A DNA stretch of 64,000 nt, taken from Escallonia rubra. Lineage: Eukaryota > Streptophyta > Magnoliopsida > Escalloniales > Escalloniaceae. This document shows, piece by piece, positions 1 through 11,806 of this stretch. Positions within the stretch are counted from its first letter, which is position 1. Each line of letters opens with the position of its first letter. The notes beneath the pieces are model-generated. The model saw nothing but the letters and a program-made list of their open reading frames with translations, was not told where the DNA came from and made no database searches. The stretch covers positions 1 through 64,000 of the forward strand of contig JAVXUO010001525.1 of the NCBI GenBank assembly GCA_033065855.1. Reading direction: 5' to 3'. The position numbers and the translations under genes are program-made.

Positions 1-1101
1 GCATTTGTTGTAAGTGATACCATTCTGAATTGCATTAGTTCGAGACTACCAGAGTGAGCAACGTTTAAGCATTTGGTATTGGGTTCATAGTGATATGATA
101 TTATATTTTATTCTGTTAACTTAATTGCCAAATTTAGGTTAATTATTGTATTTTTTATTGAGGATTCTTAGCCTCATATAGCTTAGATCGAGGTAAGGAC
201 TTTTATCCGAACCCTAAATTCATCGACTTGTATTGATATTTATACTTTTAGTTTGTTTGTGAGCATCATTGGACTCTGAATTTGAATTGATATGTTGTCT
301 TATTGCCATTGAAACCCCGTTATCGAGCTTTTACCGTTTATTAAAATTCATGTTGATGCTCATTATTTATTGTCCAATCGAGCATTGAACTATATGTTGA
401 ATTACCAATTTTTGTCCTTCTGTGTATTGATATGAGAGTTTTTATTGGTGTGTATCGGAGGGAGTTGGTGTACATTGAAGGAGTTAGAGTGTATTGGTGT
501 GGGTTAGTACCTTGATGGACTAGCTAGTGTACATATACATTTGTAGTTTGTGTTAGTAATCACTGTCTGTGTGGCTTTGCTATGTGTTACCATGCACTGC
601 TTGTGTGGCTTTGCAATTGCTCATGTTCAAAGTCATATGTAATTGTTTGCATCGTTTATGTAAGTCATATTGATATCTGATCGAATGGGATTGAGTTCAA
701 TATCTCTCTCATAGCGTAGTCATATTAAATCTGTAAATTGTTTGTATCACTCCATCGATTCTTAAGCAATCTTATTGAGCTCTCAAAAGCTCACCCTTAT
801 TTGATTGCTTTCTGCAGGTAAGGATCACCAGTAGACTGCTTGGGATTGGATTTTGAGCCGAGCGAAAGCGTTTTATTTATGTTCCTTATTGTTTATTAGA
901 ACCCCTGCGTGGGTGAATATTATTATTTAGTATTTATTAGAATTAGATTTGGTATTTAATCTATGACAGTATTACATTACTTGATGGTTTAGTTGCTCTG
1001 ATAAGTCTGTGGGATTATTTTTGGTTGAGTTTGAGGGTAATACTGTCTTAATGTAAAAGATCAAGTGAGTGGTTAACGTTCTAGATTTCCAGGGCATTAT
1101 A
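1..1101 (+). mobile_element. 3' portion of a 5' LTR, degenerate Ty3/gypsy-type element
   Basis: This stretch is a diverged copy of the sequence at about 3880-4970. Shared blocks include the phrase around 'ggtattgggttcatagtg' and the end block around 'atggtttagttgctctga'. The reverse complement of the LTR end at 56359-56520 is also recognisably related. The LTR end is read as 'ccagggcattata', after which a tRNA-primer-like site begins. The 5' start of this LTR lies outside the window. No coding potential is seen. Assignment to the gypsy superfamily rests on the LTR pair layout and on the 'tttcgaggacaaaatt' signature before the 3' LTR; the lineage is inferred. Confidence 0.65.
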
Positions 1102-2401
1102 GTCGGTATGAGAGCATAGGTATTACAATTCTGTAGAGTCGTAACTAGACTGATGAGAGTGGAGTTAGAACCGAAGTTTGGATCATGTACAGTGCAAGTC
1201 ATATGTAATAATTGCTTAGTACTTTAGTACACCATAGGCTTGAAGTTAAGCTTGCCATTATTAAGTAGATTATGCAAAGAGTACAGTTTTGTATGTTATC
1301 TGAAAAGCGTAGCAAAAGCATGATCAACTAGAAATTGATTTAATTGGTTGAGTTTGTAGTGGAGTAAATATAGTTCAGTGAGTTTCGTACTAGCTAAGTC
1401 ATAACTCTTTCGAGATTCAGTAGTGATATCTGGTTGGCTGGATTATAGAATCATAGGTTATAATCTGAATCTTATAGTATATTAAAATGTTTGAAGTTGC
1501 TATGAATTTTACTGAAGCTGTTATTAATGTTCTCGACTTGTATTTTGGAAGTTATATGTGACATTCGATGATGATTATGAATGTTGTCTCTTGAAGTTAG
1601 AGAGCTTAGGACTTTGAAAGTAACATGGTCTCTTGAGGTTTGAGACATGACAAATCTGAAGGAAGGTTTCCTTTGGAATTGGTTATGTTAGATTTGAATT
1701 CTCAATTATTAGTTTCGAAAAAAAAATCATGTAAACATAGGTTTTCAATTAAGTGAATTTGGAATAAGGGCTAAATTATTAATCATCAAGGTCATCAGAG
1801 GTTCTGGAACCGTTATAGCACAAGTGATAATCTAATAGGTTTGAGCTTGATGTTATGATTTGAAACTGAATTGTTATGTTTGAATATTCGTGGGACATGA
1901 ATTTCGATGCAGAGTTTAGGATGTTCCACTATTATGTTGTTGGTATGAGAGCTATGTAGCGAAAGTCTAGTGCATGGACGTTATAAGTGTTTATGAAATT
2001 CGAGGACGAATTTCTTTAACAGAAGAAGAATGTAATATCTCGGTCCCAAATTAAGATGAAGATTGACTATGATAAATTTACTTGAACCATTAGCGACGAT
2101 TTAATGGGATAAATGAAGAAAGGGTAAACTGTAGAGATAGCGTTTACAGTGTAGCAGAGCTTGTGAGTACTGATATTTGAGGTAATATTTATCGGTGAAT
2201 CAAATGTGTTAAACACATTGACACTTATACTTGGTAAGTCACTTGAAATTGTATTTGGGGTGATTGCCAACCGTTTAAATGGATCTAGTAATACATGCAC
2301 TTAGAGTGTATATCGGTGAATTTTTTAGGTCGGACATGATTAAGAGTAACAATCTAAGGAACACCAAATTTCGAGGACAAAATTATTTAAGGTGGGAAGA
2401 A
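1102..2401 (+). mobile_element. Non-coding internal region of the same LTR element, with PBS and polypurine region
   Basis: Directly after the 5' LTR, 'gtcggtatgagagcatagg' is a decayed form of the initiator-tRNA-Met primer site (consensus tggtatcagagc), here at 1103-1114. The interior is only 1.3 kb and shows no gag or pol. It holds two copies of the plant gypsy pre-LTR signature: 'attcgaggacgaatttctt' near 1998, followed by 'aatgtaatatctcgg', and 'tttcgaggacaaaatt' near 2369, followed by purine-rich 'aaggtgggaagaa' just before the 3' LTR. The first copy looks like the edge of a second element end, so the interior may be a fusion of two ends. A large deletion derivative (LARD-like) is the best reading. 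Confidence 0.55.
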
Positions 2402-4970
2402 TGTAACACCCTGAACGTTGGTACTTTCTATCCGGTTATTTTGTTTCTTTAGCAACATATTTATGATTTTGTTTCTTTGGGCTATTTAGCAATGATTGGC
2501 GTGAGCAAAAATATTGACAACCTTTAGAGATATTTTTTAATTTAATGACCATAAGTGCGTTCTTTTTCTTTTTTTTGTTGCAATGGCAAAAGGAGGGATC
2601 AAGGGAGAAAAATCTAGCCTCTGAAAAAGGAAGGAAATGAAAGCCAAAGGTAGAGGGAATAGTGGAGAGGAAAGTGAAGAAAATCAAGAATTTGGGTTTA
2701 TTATGATTTTCGGTTACTTTCAGAAAGAGAGAGAGACTGAACGAAGCTCTGTGTCAGAACTCGGCGAAGGGCCCAATTCCAGTAAGGCTTCTACCATTAT
2801 TTTTTCCGAATTAATCTATGTGTAAGGGTTTGTATTTTTGTTGTGGTAAGGAATCGAATTAACTGTCAATATCTTATTCATTACTTATTCGGTTCATGTG
2901 TTCTTGCACTTTTCTGAAAATCTTGTTACGCTTGCCTTAACTTTTCAGTTTTAAGTTTCCTTAGATTTTCAATTCTTCATACTGAAAAATGACCTTAATA
3001 TCGATGCCTGGGGAAGTCTAGAAATTTTTCTATTTCTGGCAATCACTTCGAATTGCTATAAAATCTTCATTCGTTATTGGATCTTAGCGATTCTTATATT
3101 TCTGGAAACTTTGAAAGTATAATTTAATTTTGTAGTTTTGAATTTTTTGAGATTCTTCAAAGTTCAGCTTCAAAATAACCATTGAAAAAAATTGTTCTGC
3201 ACAGAGATGTGTTGTTTCTGTCAGCCATTTCGATTTGCTATAGAATATTCCTTATTTATTCTTTTTTAGTGATTCCTGTCTTTCTAAAAACTTTAGCAAG
3301 TCAATTTTAACTTGTAGTTTTAAGTTTTCAGAGATGATTCGGCTTCAAAATGGTCAATGTACAAAACTAGTTTTTTGCTCTAGAATTACAGATCAATCCA
3401 TTTTGATTTGCTTTAGATTAATCTTTTCTCATTTTTCTTACAAGAACTTCTACATTCTGAAATCCGTAAAGAGCTCTCTATAACTCTTTTGTTTTGTGTT
3501 TGATCAGAATCTTTTTATTTCTTGGTCGAAATTGTCCTTAAATAATGTTGGTCAGTGCTAAAAGATCATTTTATTTTTACCTAAAAATTTTATGGTTACC
3601 TCGTATTTTTGTGATACTTTAGTGTCTAAGATTTCTTAGTAATTCAGTGTTGTTTACTATTTTAATGATAATTTTTACCTAACGAGCATTTAACTATCGG
3701 ATGGGGATTTTTTAGTATAAATATCCCTAAAGGATTTTTAGGCTGAAAATCAGTTTAGTTTAAATAAGAAGCTATTTTGAAGTATTTTTGGAATTTTGCT
3801 GGTTGCGATGGCTATTAGGGATATTTTGATAATTTCACGTATCTGATCTTGTTGACCGTTAGGGGTATTGGTAATTTCTGGATAGCTTTGGTTGTAAGTG
3901 TGATCCACTCTTAACTGCGTAGTTTCAAGAGTATCGGAGTGAGTAACGTTTAAGCAATTGGTATTGGGTTCATAGTGTTATGATGTTAGATTTTATTCTG
4001 ATAATGGAATTGTCCGATTCAGGTTCATTCAAGAGTTTTTTTATCAAAGTTGCTAAGTTTCGCATAGGTTGGGTTGAGGTAAGGAATTTTATATGAGCCC
4101 TATATACATTGACTTGTATTCGTATTTATTCTTTTAATTTGTTCTTGACCATCATTGGACTCTTAATTTGAATTGATATGTTCTGTTATTGCCATTAAAG
4201 CCCCTTTGCAAGCCTTTACCAACTATTGGAATTCATGTTAATGCTCATTATCTATTTCCCATTGAGCATCAAATTATATATTGAATTAGCGATCATTGTC
4301 GATATGTGTATTAACATAAGAATCTATATTGGTGTGTATTGGAGGGAGATGGTCTGTATTGGAAGAGTTGGTGTGTATTGGTGTGGGCTAGTACCTTGAT
4401 GGATAAGCTACTGTACATACGCATATGTATTTTGTGTTAGTGAGCACTACATGTGTGACTTTGCTAATTTTACCATACACTGCCTGTGTGGCTTTGCAAT
4501 TGCTCATGTTCAATATCATCTGTAATTGTTTGCATCGTATCTGAAAGTCATAATGATATCTCATCAAATAGGATTGAGTTGAATATCTCTCCCATATTGT
4601 TATCATATTAAATCTGCAAATCGTTTGTATCACTCCACCGATTTTTGAGCGACCTTACTAAGCTTTCTAAAGCTCACCATTATGTAATTCTTTTCTGCCA
4701 ATAGACTGCTTGGGATTGGGCTGAGAACCATACGAGAAAGTTTGATTTAAGTTACTGTATTGTCCATCAGAACCCTTGTGTGGGTAAAATTATTATTTAA
4801 AAATTTTTAGACATAGATTTGGTAGTTCATCTATGACATTATTACATTCTTGATGGTTTAGTTGCTCTGACAAGTCGGTGGTATTATTTTTGGTTGAGTT
4901 TGAAGGTATTAATGTCTTAGTATAAAAGATCGAGTTAGTTGTCAATGTTCTGAATTTCGGGGGCATTATA
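2402..4970 (+). mobile_element. 3' LTR of the degenerate gypsy-type element
   Basis: The LTR begins 'tgtaacaccctgaacg' right after the purine tract and ends around 'tttcgggggcattata'. Its last 1.1 kb matches the 1-1101 segment throughout, with many substitutions and small indels, so the insertion is old. The terminal TGTAACA start is shared with the LTRs at 55924 and 59849 on the other strand. No open reading frame of interest is present. Confidence 0.65.
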
Positions 4971-5162
4971 TGTCCAAAGTGTGAAAAAAAAATTGCATCA
5001 AATTTGCCCAACGTAACTATTGTATGAATGAAGTAGGCAAGGTATTGCCCCTTAGAGATATAAATAACTAAATTGGTGCGGTTAATAAACTCATATTAGT
5101 TCCCTTGTCTTGCCCTAAGTATGCTAAAAAAATATTTAATAAAGTTGTTTTATGAGAATATT

Positions 5163-5196
<34 letters not shown>

Positions 5197-5825
5197 CAAT
5201 TGTAATATCCGATACGAACCTGTAAGCACCGGCAATGATCATTTTAACCAATACAACCGACACACACTAGTATTTGAACCGATACTAAATAAATTTCATC
5301 CAGTTGCGTGATAAATCAGGTATATGCCAATAGAAATGAGGAGGTACTATATTTACAAATATACCAAAGACAGCCGATTGCCACCCCACTACTTTTTCCA
5401 AAAGGCTCCACATCCAACCACAAGCCACGACCCCATACCTCCTTATTTCCCAACACAACGGAAGCAATATCTCTGTTTGTTGTGCAAAAAGGCAAGTGCA
5501 GTACAGAGCCAACACCATCCCATCAGATACTATGGGAAAGTGGTAGGGCTCATGTACGTACAAGCCCATTTCCAAAGTCCAATGCAATTGGGGTCCATCA
5601 CTCGATCTTTGAGTCATTGACTCTTCATAGATAAGTTTCCGATTTCATGACCAACGACCTCACCTGCAAAAATCATGTGACTCACATGACTGAGTCTGAT
5701 GTGGGTGGGGGGCTCACCAGATTTGGCTGATCCTGGCACTGGGGTCCCTGCGGATTTTCAAGGATTTTTCTTTCTTGGTTGAAAGAAAGTGATTTCTATC
5801 AATAAAGTGGCCGGAGACGAATTAA
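4971..5825. other. Intergenic, no gene recognised
   Basis: AT-rich DNA with an (AG)n microsatellite at about 5167-5196. Around 5290-5640 both strands are open for about 110 codons, but none of the translations resembles a known family and the frames overlap each other, so no gene is called. Confidence 0.5.
5167..5196. repeat. (AG)n microsatellite
   Basis: About 15 uninterrupted AG units, seen directly. Confidence 0.95.
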
Positions 5826-6246
5826 GGTACCGTTTAAAAATTGGTTGGTTTTCAATTTGTTTCCTCCAGTTTTGTAAATTAAAGAAAAATAACACGTTTG
5901 ATACACAATTTTCTTTTCTTTTTTTTTCAGTTTTCAAAACGGGGCTATTTTTTAAAACTTTCATTTTAGAGTTTTGAGTTTCAGTTTTGGTTTTATTTTG
6001 GGACCACCGCCCGCCGCCGAAGGCCAGCCACCCTACTGGCCCCACCACCGCCACCGCAACCACAACTAAAGAAAAAACTCAAAATTAAAAATTGGGTAAT
6101 CAAACACTCGAAAGAAAAAACTCAAAATAAAAACTGGACAATCAAACACCCATTTATTTTTGTAAAAAATAAAAACTAAACTGGTTTTTGTTTTCGGTTT
6201 TTTTAGAAATAGAAAATCAAAATTGAGAATGATTTTAAACATAACC
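5826..6246. mobile_element. Tourist-like MITE (PIF/Harbinger type)
   Basis: A 421-bp AT-rich unit. Its ends are imperfect inverted repeats: 'ggtaccgtttaaaaatt' at the left, and the reverse complement of the right end reads 'ggttatgtttaaaatca'. It is flanked on both sides by TAA (5823-5825 and 6247-6249). A three-base TAA/TTA duplication with a GG..GTTTAAA terminus fits PIF/Harbinger MITEs. No coding capacity. Confidence 0.7.
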
Positions 6247-7215
6247 TAAGAAACAGTTCCCAGTATAGAGGGGAGACCGACATCTTTGAGACATCCCCTA
6301 CGCGGCCTCAATCCTCCTACAAAACGAACGGCATTCCGACAATCTACAGAGGCACAGAGCTCCATACAAATGAAGCAAATTAGTAAAACAAGATAAACAC
6401 CCACATCGACACAAGTCGGCTCCTCTTACTGTAGGTGGGGATATTACCCCTTGTCACGAATCTGGCAAAGCTGTAACTCAAGCCATCCCTGCAAAGCGAG
6501 TATGAGCTAACGTACACCATGTCCCTGTACATGTAGTTACTCATGCTCTCGGTAAGCCACGCACCACCGCAACTCGCACTTACCCATCAGGTAAAAACCC
6601 AACAGATGGTTGCACAACTCACTCACCAAAGAACCAAACACCAATACCACCACACAAATTTGACGCCAACCAACTAAATCGGGGGGGTGGGGGGAAGCGT
6701 GGACCCTGCCGGCCACCTGCAAACAAAAGACAGACATGCAAAGAATATCTCTGCATTTACGGAGATTGCCTCTCCGTCATGTCATTTCTCTTTCACTATG
6801 TCCAACGGCATAACTCGGGAAAATTGGCACAGAGGGTAACGATAATTAGGAGATCCAAGAACAGATCCTAGATCTAGAGTTTATTGTATCTAAATACTTA
6901 CCGACACACTACACGATGAGGATAGGGTTTTGTTCTCTTAGTCCCTAGCGGGAGAGAGGAAGGAGATTAGAGAGCGCGAGGTTACCAAAAAAATGATTTC
7001 AAAATCAAGAGTTTGCGAGAACCATCTCGTGCACTTTTATGCTAATAATTACCTCATCGCGTTGCTGTAGCAACGACCTCCAAGCGCGTAGATTAGCTAG
7101 TAAGGGATTGTTAAAACTTAATTGAAAAAGTTTTACCACCCATATGGTCTTACCCGGTTTGGATGTGTGAAAAACTTAATCATACTTTTGTGCACACAAA
7201 AAAAAGTTAGTGTAA
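6247..7215. other. Intergenic, nothing recognised
   Basis: Mixed-composition DNA with no ORF of recognisable family and no inverted or direct repeat of note. A short G-rich stretch lies at about 6680-6695. It could hold the untranslated end of an unrecognised gene, but nothing supports that. Confidence 0.4.
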
Positions 7216-7224
7216 TAGGAAAAA

Positions 7225-7556
7225 GGAATAATACTATTTTACTCCCCTGAACTATCCCCGTTTTGTTATTTTGGTCCCTGAACTTTAAAATTCGTTAAAT
7301 CAGTCCATATACTTTGCATCGTCATCAATTTAGTCATTCCGTTAGCATTTCTGTTAAAACTCGAGGGTATTTTAGTCAAATAATGAAAAAATATGGGATA
7401 ATATCATTTTAGTCTCCTGAACTATCCCCGCTTTTTTATTTTGGTCCCTGTACTTTAAAATTCGTTAAATCAGTCCATGTACTTTGTATCGTCATTAATT
7501 TAGTCCCTCCGTTAGCATTTCTGTTATAAATTTACGGATATTTCAGTCAAGCCCTA
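7225..7556 (+). repeat. Left compound TIR of the MULE (two tandem units)
   Basis: Unit 1 starts at 7225 and unit 2 at about 7395. Both run from 'gggataat..attttag/act' through 'gaactatccccg', 'aaaattcgttaaatcagtcc' and 'ccgttagcatttctgtta'. The second unit is preceded by 'aatgaaaaaatat'. Confidence 0.85.
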
Positions 7557-7658
7557 GCCTTATAGTCCTCAACCTCTCCCCCTTACCTTTCTCTATCTTC
7601 TCCCTTCCCCGTCTTCCTTTCCTCCCTTTCTTCTCCATCCTAGCAGCCACCACCAAAA

Positions 7659-8144
7659 TCATGAACTCCTTGACAATCTAGCAAATCTAGCCTCGTAGTC
7701 TTTCACAGTTTCATCCTCTCCTTGCTCTAACTTTAAGAACTCTTCCACCATATCATCCTTCACATTTCTAGGGAAGTATTTTGTAAGAAATATTTCCTGG
7801 AAACGTGCCCAAGTCAAAGCATGTTCCTCCTCAACATTCAAAGTTCTCTCGACCATTTTCCACCATTGGTCAGCCTCATTTTCTAACTGGTATATGGCTA
7901 AGTCCACTTTCTGACGATCGGTGATGTTTAAGAGCTTAAATCTCTTCTCTAACTTGCTCAGCCAGGCCTCCGCATCCTCTGGCTTATCCGCCTTAACAAA
8001 CGTGGGACAGTTCAAACGGTTGAATGCCTTGATGGTATCTGCAGTCAAGAGAGTAGGAAGGGCTTCTGCTTCCACGTTGACCCCAGTAACATTATTACCC
8101 CTACGACCACCACTAGTACCCCCTCTAGCTGCACGCGGCGGCAT
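7659..8144 (-). pseudogene. Truncated gag of a Ty3/gypsy element (retrotransposon gag domain)
   Basis: A 161-codon reading frame. The start MPPRAARGG is about 185 bp after the LTR end. An R/G-rich N-terminus is followed by the capsid-type gag domain: residues about 45-155 with 'LNCPTFVKADKPEDAEAWL', 'YQLENEADQWW', 'FQEIFLTKYFP', and 'LEQGEDETVKDYEARFARL'. This is the usual pattern of plant chromovirus/Tekay-like gag proteins. Homology stops abruptly at 'ARLSR', near 7668, where the sequence becomes MULE-specific and a stop follows. The zinc knuckle, protease and pol are therefore absent. The protein would package element RNA in an intact copy; here it is a fragment. Confidence 0.85.
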
Positions 8145-8327
8145 AGCTCCTGAGATAGCGAAAAACTTATAAGATCACAACTTATTGTTTAAATGCCACA
8201 AACTTAAGTACTAATAAAGCTAGACTTCTGAACTATATCTCAAACATCATAAAAATCATTCCAAATCATTGAAAGCTTAAGTTTAAAGAGTCTACAGAAT
8301 CTTAAACCTATGCTCTGATATCAAATC

Positions 8328-10589
8328 TGTCACGCCCCGACCCGGAGGCGGACCTACACATACTATTTCAAAATATTCCTGCTTACCAGAAATATAATAC
8401 CCAAAGAATTTTACCAAGAACATAACCTCAAAATGATAATCAGAGCTCTAAATGTATCCCAAATCAAAAGCATTTGTATTTATCCTCAAAGTCTAATAAA
8501 TGCAGCGAAAATCTAATAACAACCAGGCATAGGCACCCTCTGCTGAAAAGAGAGTTAAAAGCTTTATATCAGGGTAGTCTCGAGCAGAACTCTGATATAT
8601 GGAACGATGCAGAGCAGCTCTTTAAGCCATATAACATTGCTTGCCAAAGGGTAAGCAATTCCAAAAACATCACAATGGCATGAAGTATCGGACTACAAAT
8701 TATATCATGCGAACCTGATGACGGCATGTTATGTCACAGCACATGTTCAACATACATTAAAACAATGGCCCTCTGTTTCATGAGTTCCTTCTCCTTCCGT
8801 GCCCATTGTCAGCAGAGCAGTTCTTGAAGTGCTTGCTATGTAAATATGCATGGTTCTATACACCTTCTAGAGCCTTATTTTCCATGTTTGTTTATGACGT
8901 CAAGAACTATGCACCTTGTAGTCCTGCAATTCAACTCTATTTATGTTGTGGAGTACCCAGCTCATTTTTTTCCTTTTTTCCCCTACTTTACTTGAGAATA
9001 GGAATCCACGACTTCCCAAACATTGGAGTTACCAAAAGCTACTTAATCAAACTATTACAAGTTCTCATTTTCAAGTCACTAAAAAGAGTCTACAATTAAA
9101 TAACAATTCTGACTCATGCTTATATATAACTCCTCTACTGATGTCTCAGCTTAAATACCTGAAATGGGAGGAGAAAGGGGGGTGAGCACAAAGCCCAGTA
9201 AAGATCACACGCACACACCCACAGAGTACAACGCAGGAATCCAATAATATGTAGCTGAGTCAAAACGAAACATATAAAAACAAAGTGCAAAGACGATAGT
9301 AAATCTTGGCACGACAAATCTCATTACGGGATATTAACCCATCAAAGGTCGAATCAAAGTCAAAAGGCCATAATCAAATAATTGAACTAATAATCAAAAC
9401 AATACAATCACGTAACACGTGACTGTAAAGCACGTTAACCTAAGCACGCGGAGGTTCTAAGTTCAAAGTTGCATACCGGTAGCAATTACCATATCATGTC
9501 ATGGCATCACGTTAACATAAGCACGTGAAAGTTCTAATATTAGTTCAATTCAAAGGGTGTCCAAAGGACGTCAAAATATCTCAAAGACATAAAAGTCACA
9601 GAATACCAAAAATTTTAATTTTAAAAAGGAGGGCTTAACATTATCAGAAAACACTCAATATTAGACTAAAATTGAAGAGGACGAAGAGACGAGCTCAACG
9701 AAAATAAATACGCTTGAATCCGAGTTCTCATGAGCTATGAATTCTAAAATAACGAGATACGAGCCAAAAAGATTAACTAAAGTACAAGAACTACTTACTA
9801 TGTGACACATGAAACATCTAGCCAAAAGCTTTTCACGCCACCAGATTGTTTGGTTGTACTTGGGTGCAAATTTGAATCAGTAAAGAAAAGGGAATCGGGA
9901 TCAATCGTACGGCCCCCAAAAACAAAACAAAAAGAATGGCAGGTCACCAGAACTAGGAAGAAAAGCTACGGCCAAACAGGTCATGGCACGATTTTCTTAA
10001 AACAGGGCGATTCAGCCAAGGATCCAAGAATTGGTAAATCTGATAAACTCAACAGAAAAGACTTTACACACAAACAACGAATTCTTAAGTTATCGGTATT
10101 ACAGGCTTGGCAAAAACAATTCTAATTCAAAGAGTTTATCAATCTCGTATCTTTTAACAATATCAAGTTGTTTAGAAGCGGATGTTATGTATGTAACTCT
10201 TACCTCAAATCACGCTACAAGATTCGCAAAGTTGCGTAACCCTCCGAAAGTATCAAACCTAATTAATAAAATCAACCACTAAGATTAAAATCTTCAAATC
10301 AATTATATTTTGATTAAGGTTTAGGATCGATCACTTACCAATTGTGAGTAGAAGGTTGAAATCCCCAAGCCCTAATTTTCTCTTTCTTTTCCTCTCTCTA
10401 AAAGATCAGACTCAATTTAACGATAAAACACAAACTAACCAGTCTTTTTATTTCTCTAAACTTGGTAAATTACTCCAAAGGCCCCTAAAGATATGTTACT
10501 TATTCAAAAGGAATTCCAAAATATTATTAAAAGTTCAAAAGTAACTCAAGAATTAAAATAATTAACTACATATTATTTGTGGTATTACA
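8328..10589 (-). mobile_element. Minus-strand LTR of a Ty3/gypsy element, inside the MULE
   Basis: Read on the minus strand, the LTR starts 'tgtaataccacaaataat' at 10589 and ends '..cggggcgtgaca' at 8328, giving TG..CA ends. It is followed at once by a primer site like tgatatcagagca (complementary to initiator tRNA-Met) at about 8312-8322 and then by the gag fragment. This order, LTR-PBS-gag, fixes the orientation. No second LTR is present, so the copy is the 5' part of an element only. It was either inserted and then deleted, or captured together with gag by the MULE. Confidence 0.7.
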
Positions 10590-10763
10590 GAACAGGTCTT
10601 CTTGTGGCTGAGAATGGTGGTGATCGAACGGCTGGTGGTGATGGTTGATTTATGGTGGTGGTAGCAATGGTGGAAAGGCGGCGCGGGGGGGGGGGGGGGG
10701 GGGGGGAAGGGGGTGGTGTGGGTTGGGGGAAGGCAGAAATGGAAGAGATATGAAATATTTTTT

Positions 10764-11095
10764 CATTATTTGACTGAAATATTCCTAAATTTATAACAGA
10801 AATGCTAACGGATGGACTAAATTAATGACGATGCAAAGTACAGGGACTGATTTAACGAATTTTAAAGTACAGGGACCAAAATAAAAAAGCGGGGATAGTT
10901 CAAGGGACTAAAATGGTATTATCCCATATTTTTTCATTATTTGACTAAAATACCCCCGAGTTTTAACAGAAATGTTAACGGAGGGACTAAATTGATGACG
11001 ATGCAAAGTACATGAACTGATTTAACGAATTTTAAAGTTCGGGGACCAAAATAACAAAACGGGGATAGTTCAGGGGAGTAAAATGGTATTATCCC
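10764..11095 (-). repeat. Right compound TIR of the MULE (two tandem units)
   Basis: Reverse-complement counterpart of 7225-7556, again two tandem units (about 10770-10925 and 10926-11095) with the same spacer around 'atattttttcattatttgac'. Confidence 0.85.
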
Positions 11096-11104
11096 TAGGA
11101 AAAA

Positions 11105-11434
11105 TAAGCTTGTCAACAATCGCAGGTGAGGCATATAAAAAACCCGTACAGTCTAAAAACTTGCTAGCCATAGAACGCTAAAAGGGAACAAGCGCGTTTT
11201 CCCGTTGTGAGGACTGGTGCGAACTTTAATCCATTAAATAGCTCGTTTAGGAACAACAATCTAGACTAGACTCTCTCTTTCTATTTTCTAGTAAACAAGG
11301 TTGAAAATTTGTTCATACTTGTAAAAGAAGAAACGTGTATTCAATTTTTTTTTCCATTTTCCAATGCTTAAGAGGAAAAAGCTTCCATCATTGAACAAAC
11401 TAAATGGCAAATGGACAAAAATAGCCGAGAAATA
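11105..11434. other. Intergenic, nothing recognised
   Basis: AT-rich spacer between the MULE target duplication and the Stowaway MITE. No ORF or repeat seen. Confidence 0.4.
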
Positions 11435-11804
11435 CTCCCTCCGTCACTCATAAATCGATCATATTTCTTTTTTGAATAGTCCTACAAAAATTGCTAACTT
11501 TCTAAATCAAAAGAGATTATTTAGGTGTTTTCCATATTTACCATTTTTACACTTTTTTATTCAATTTTTCTCTCCATATTTAACTTTTCACTAACTCATT
11601 TCCTCTCTCCGGCCCACTTTCTTAAAAAAAATTATTTTATTTATCTCTCCATATTTAACACTTCACCAATCAATTTTGTATCTCCTAGTCTATTCTCTTC
11701 CCCCCTTTCTCTAAAGGGTAAAAAACAAAACACAGAATATATAACATAAATCCTTAATATGCGTGTCAAGTCAAATGTGATCAATTTATGTAGGACGGAG
11801 GGAG
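11435..11804. mobile_element. Stowaway-like MITE (Tc1/Mariner type)
   Basis: A 370-bp element with ends CTCCCTCCGT at the left and ACGGAGGGAG at the right, flanked by TA dinucleotides (11433-11434 and 11805-11806). This is the canonical Stowaway terminus and target. The interior is AT-rich and non-coding. Confidence 0.88.
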
Positions 11805-11806
11805 TA

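Larger units (their letters stand above)
7225..11095. mobile_element. Non-autonomous Mutator-like element (MULE) with compound long TIRs
   Basis: The ends are long inverted repeats of about 330 bp. The left end starts 'ggaataatactattttact', and the reverse complement of the right end starts 'gggataataccattttact'. The element is flanked by a perfect 9-bp duplication TAGGAAAAA at 7216-7224 and 11096-11104, the hallmark of Mutator transposition. Each TIR contains two tandem copies of a unit of about 170 bp. The interior has no transposase. It carries a minus-strand LTR (8328-10589), a gag fragment (7659-8144) and a GC-rich segment ending in a run of 22 G at 10685-10706. The TIRs are clearly related to those of the transposase-bearing element at 20733-28427, which could once have mobilised this one. 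Confidence 0.88.

Noticed and set aside
5285-5634. Overlapping reading frames of about 100 codons on both strands
   Set aside because: No family resemblance, both strands open at once, no splice or promoter context; most likely chance.
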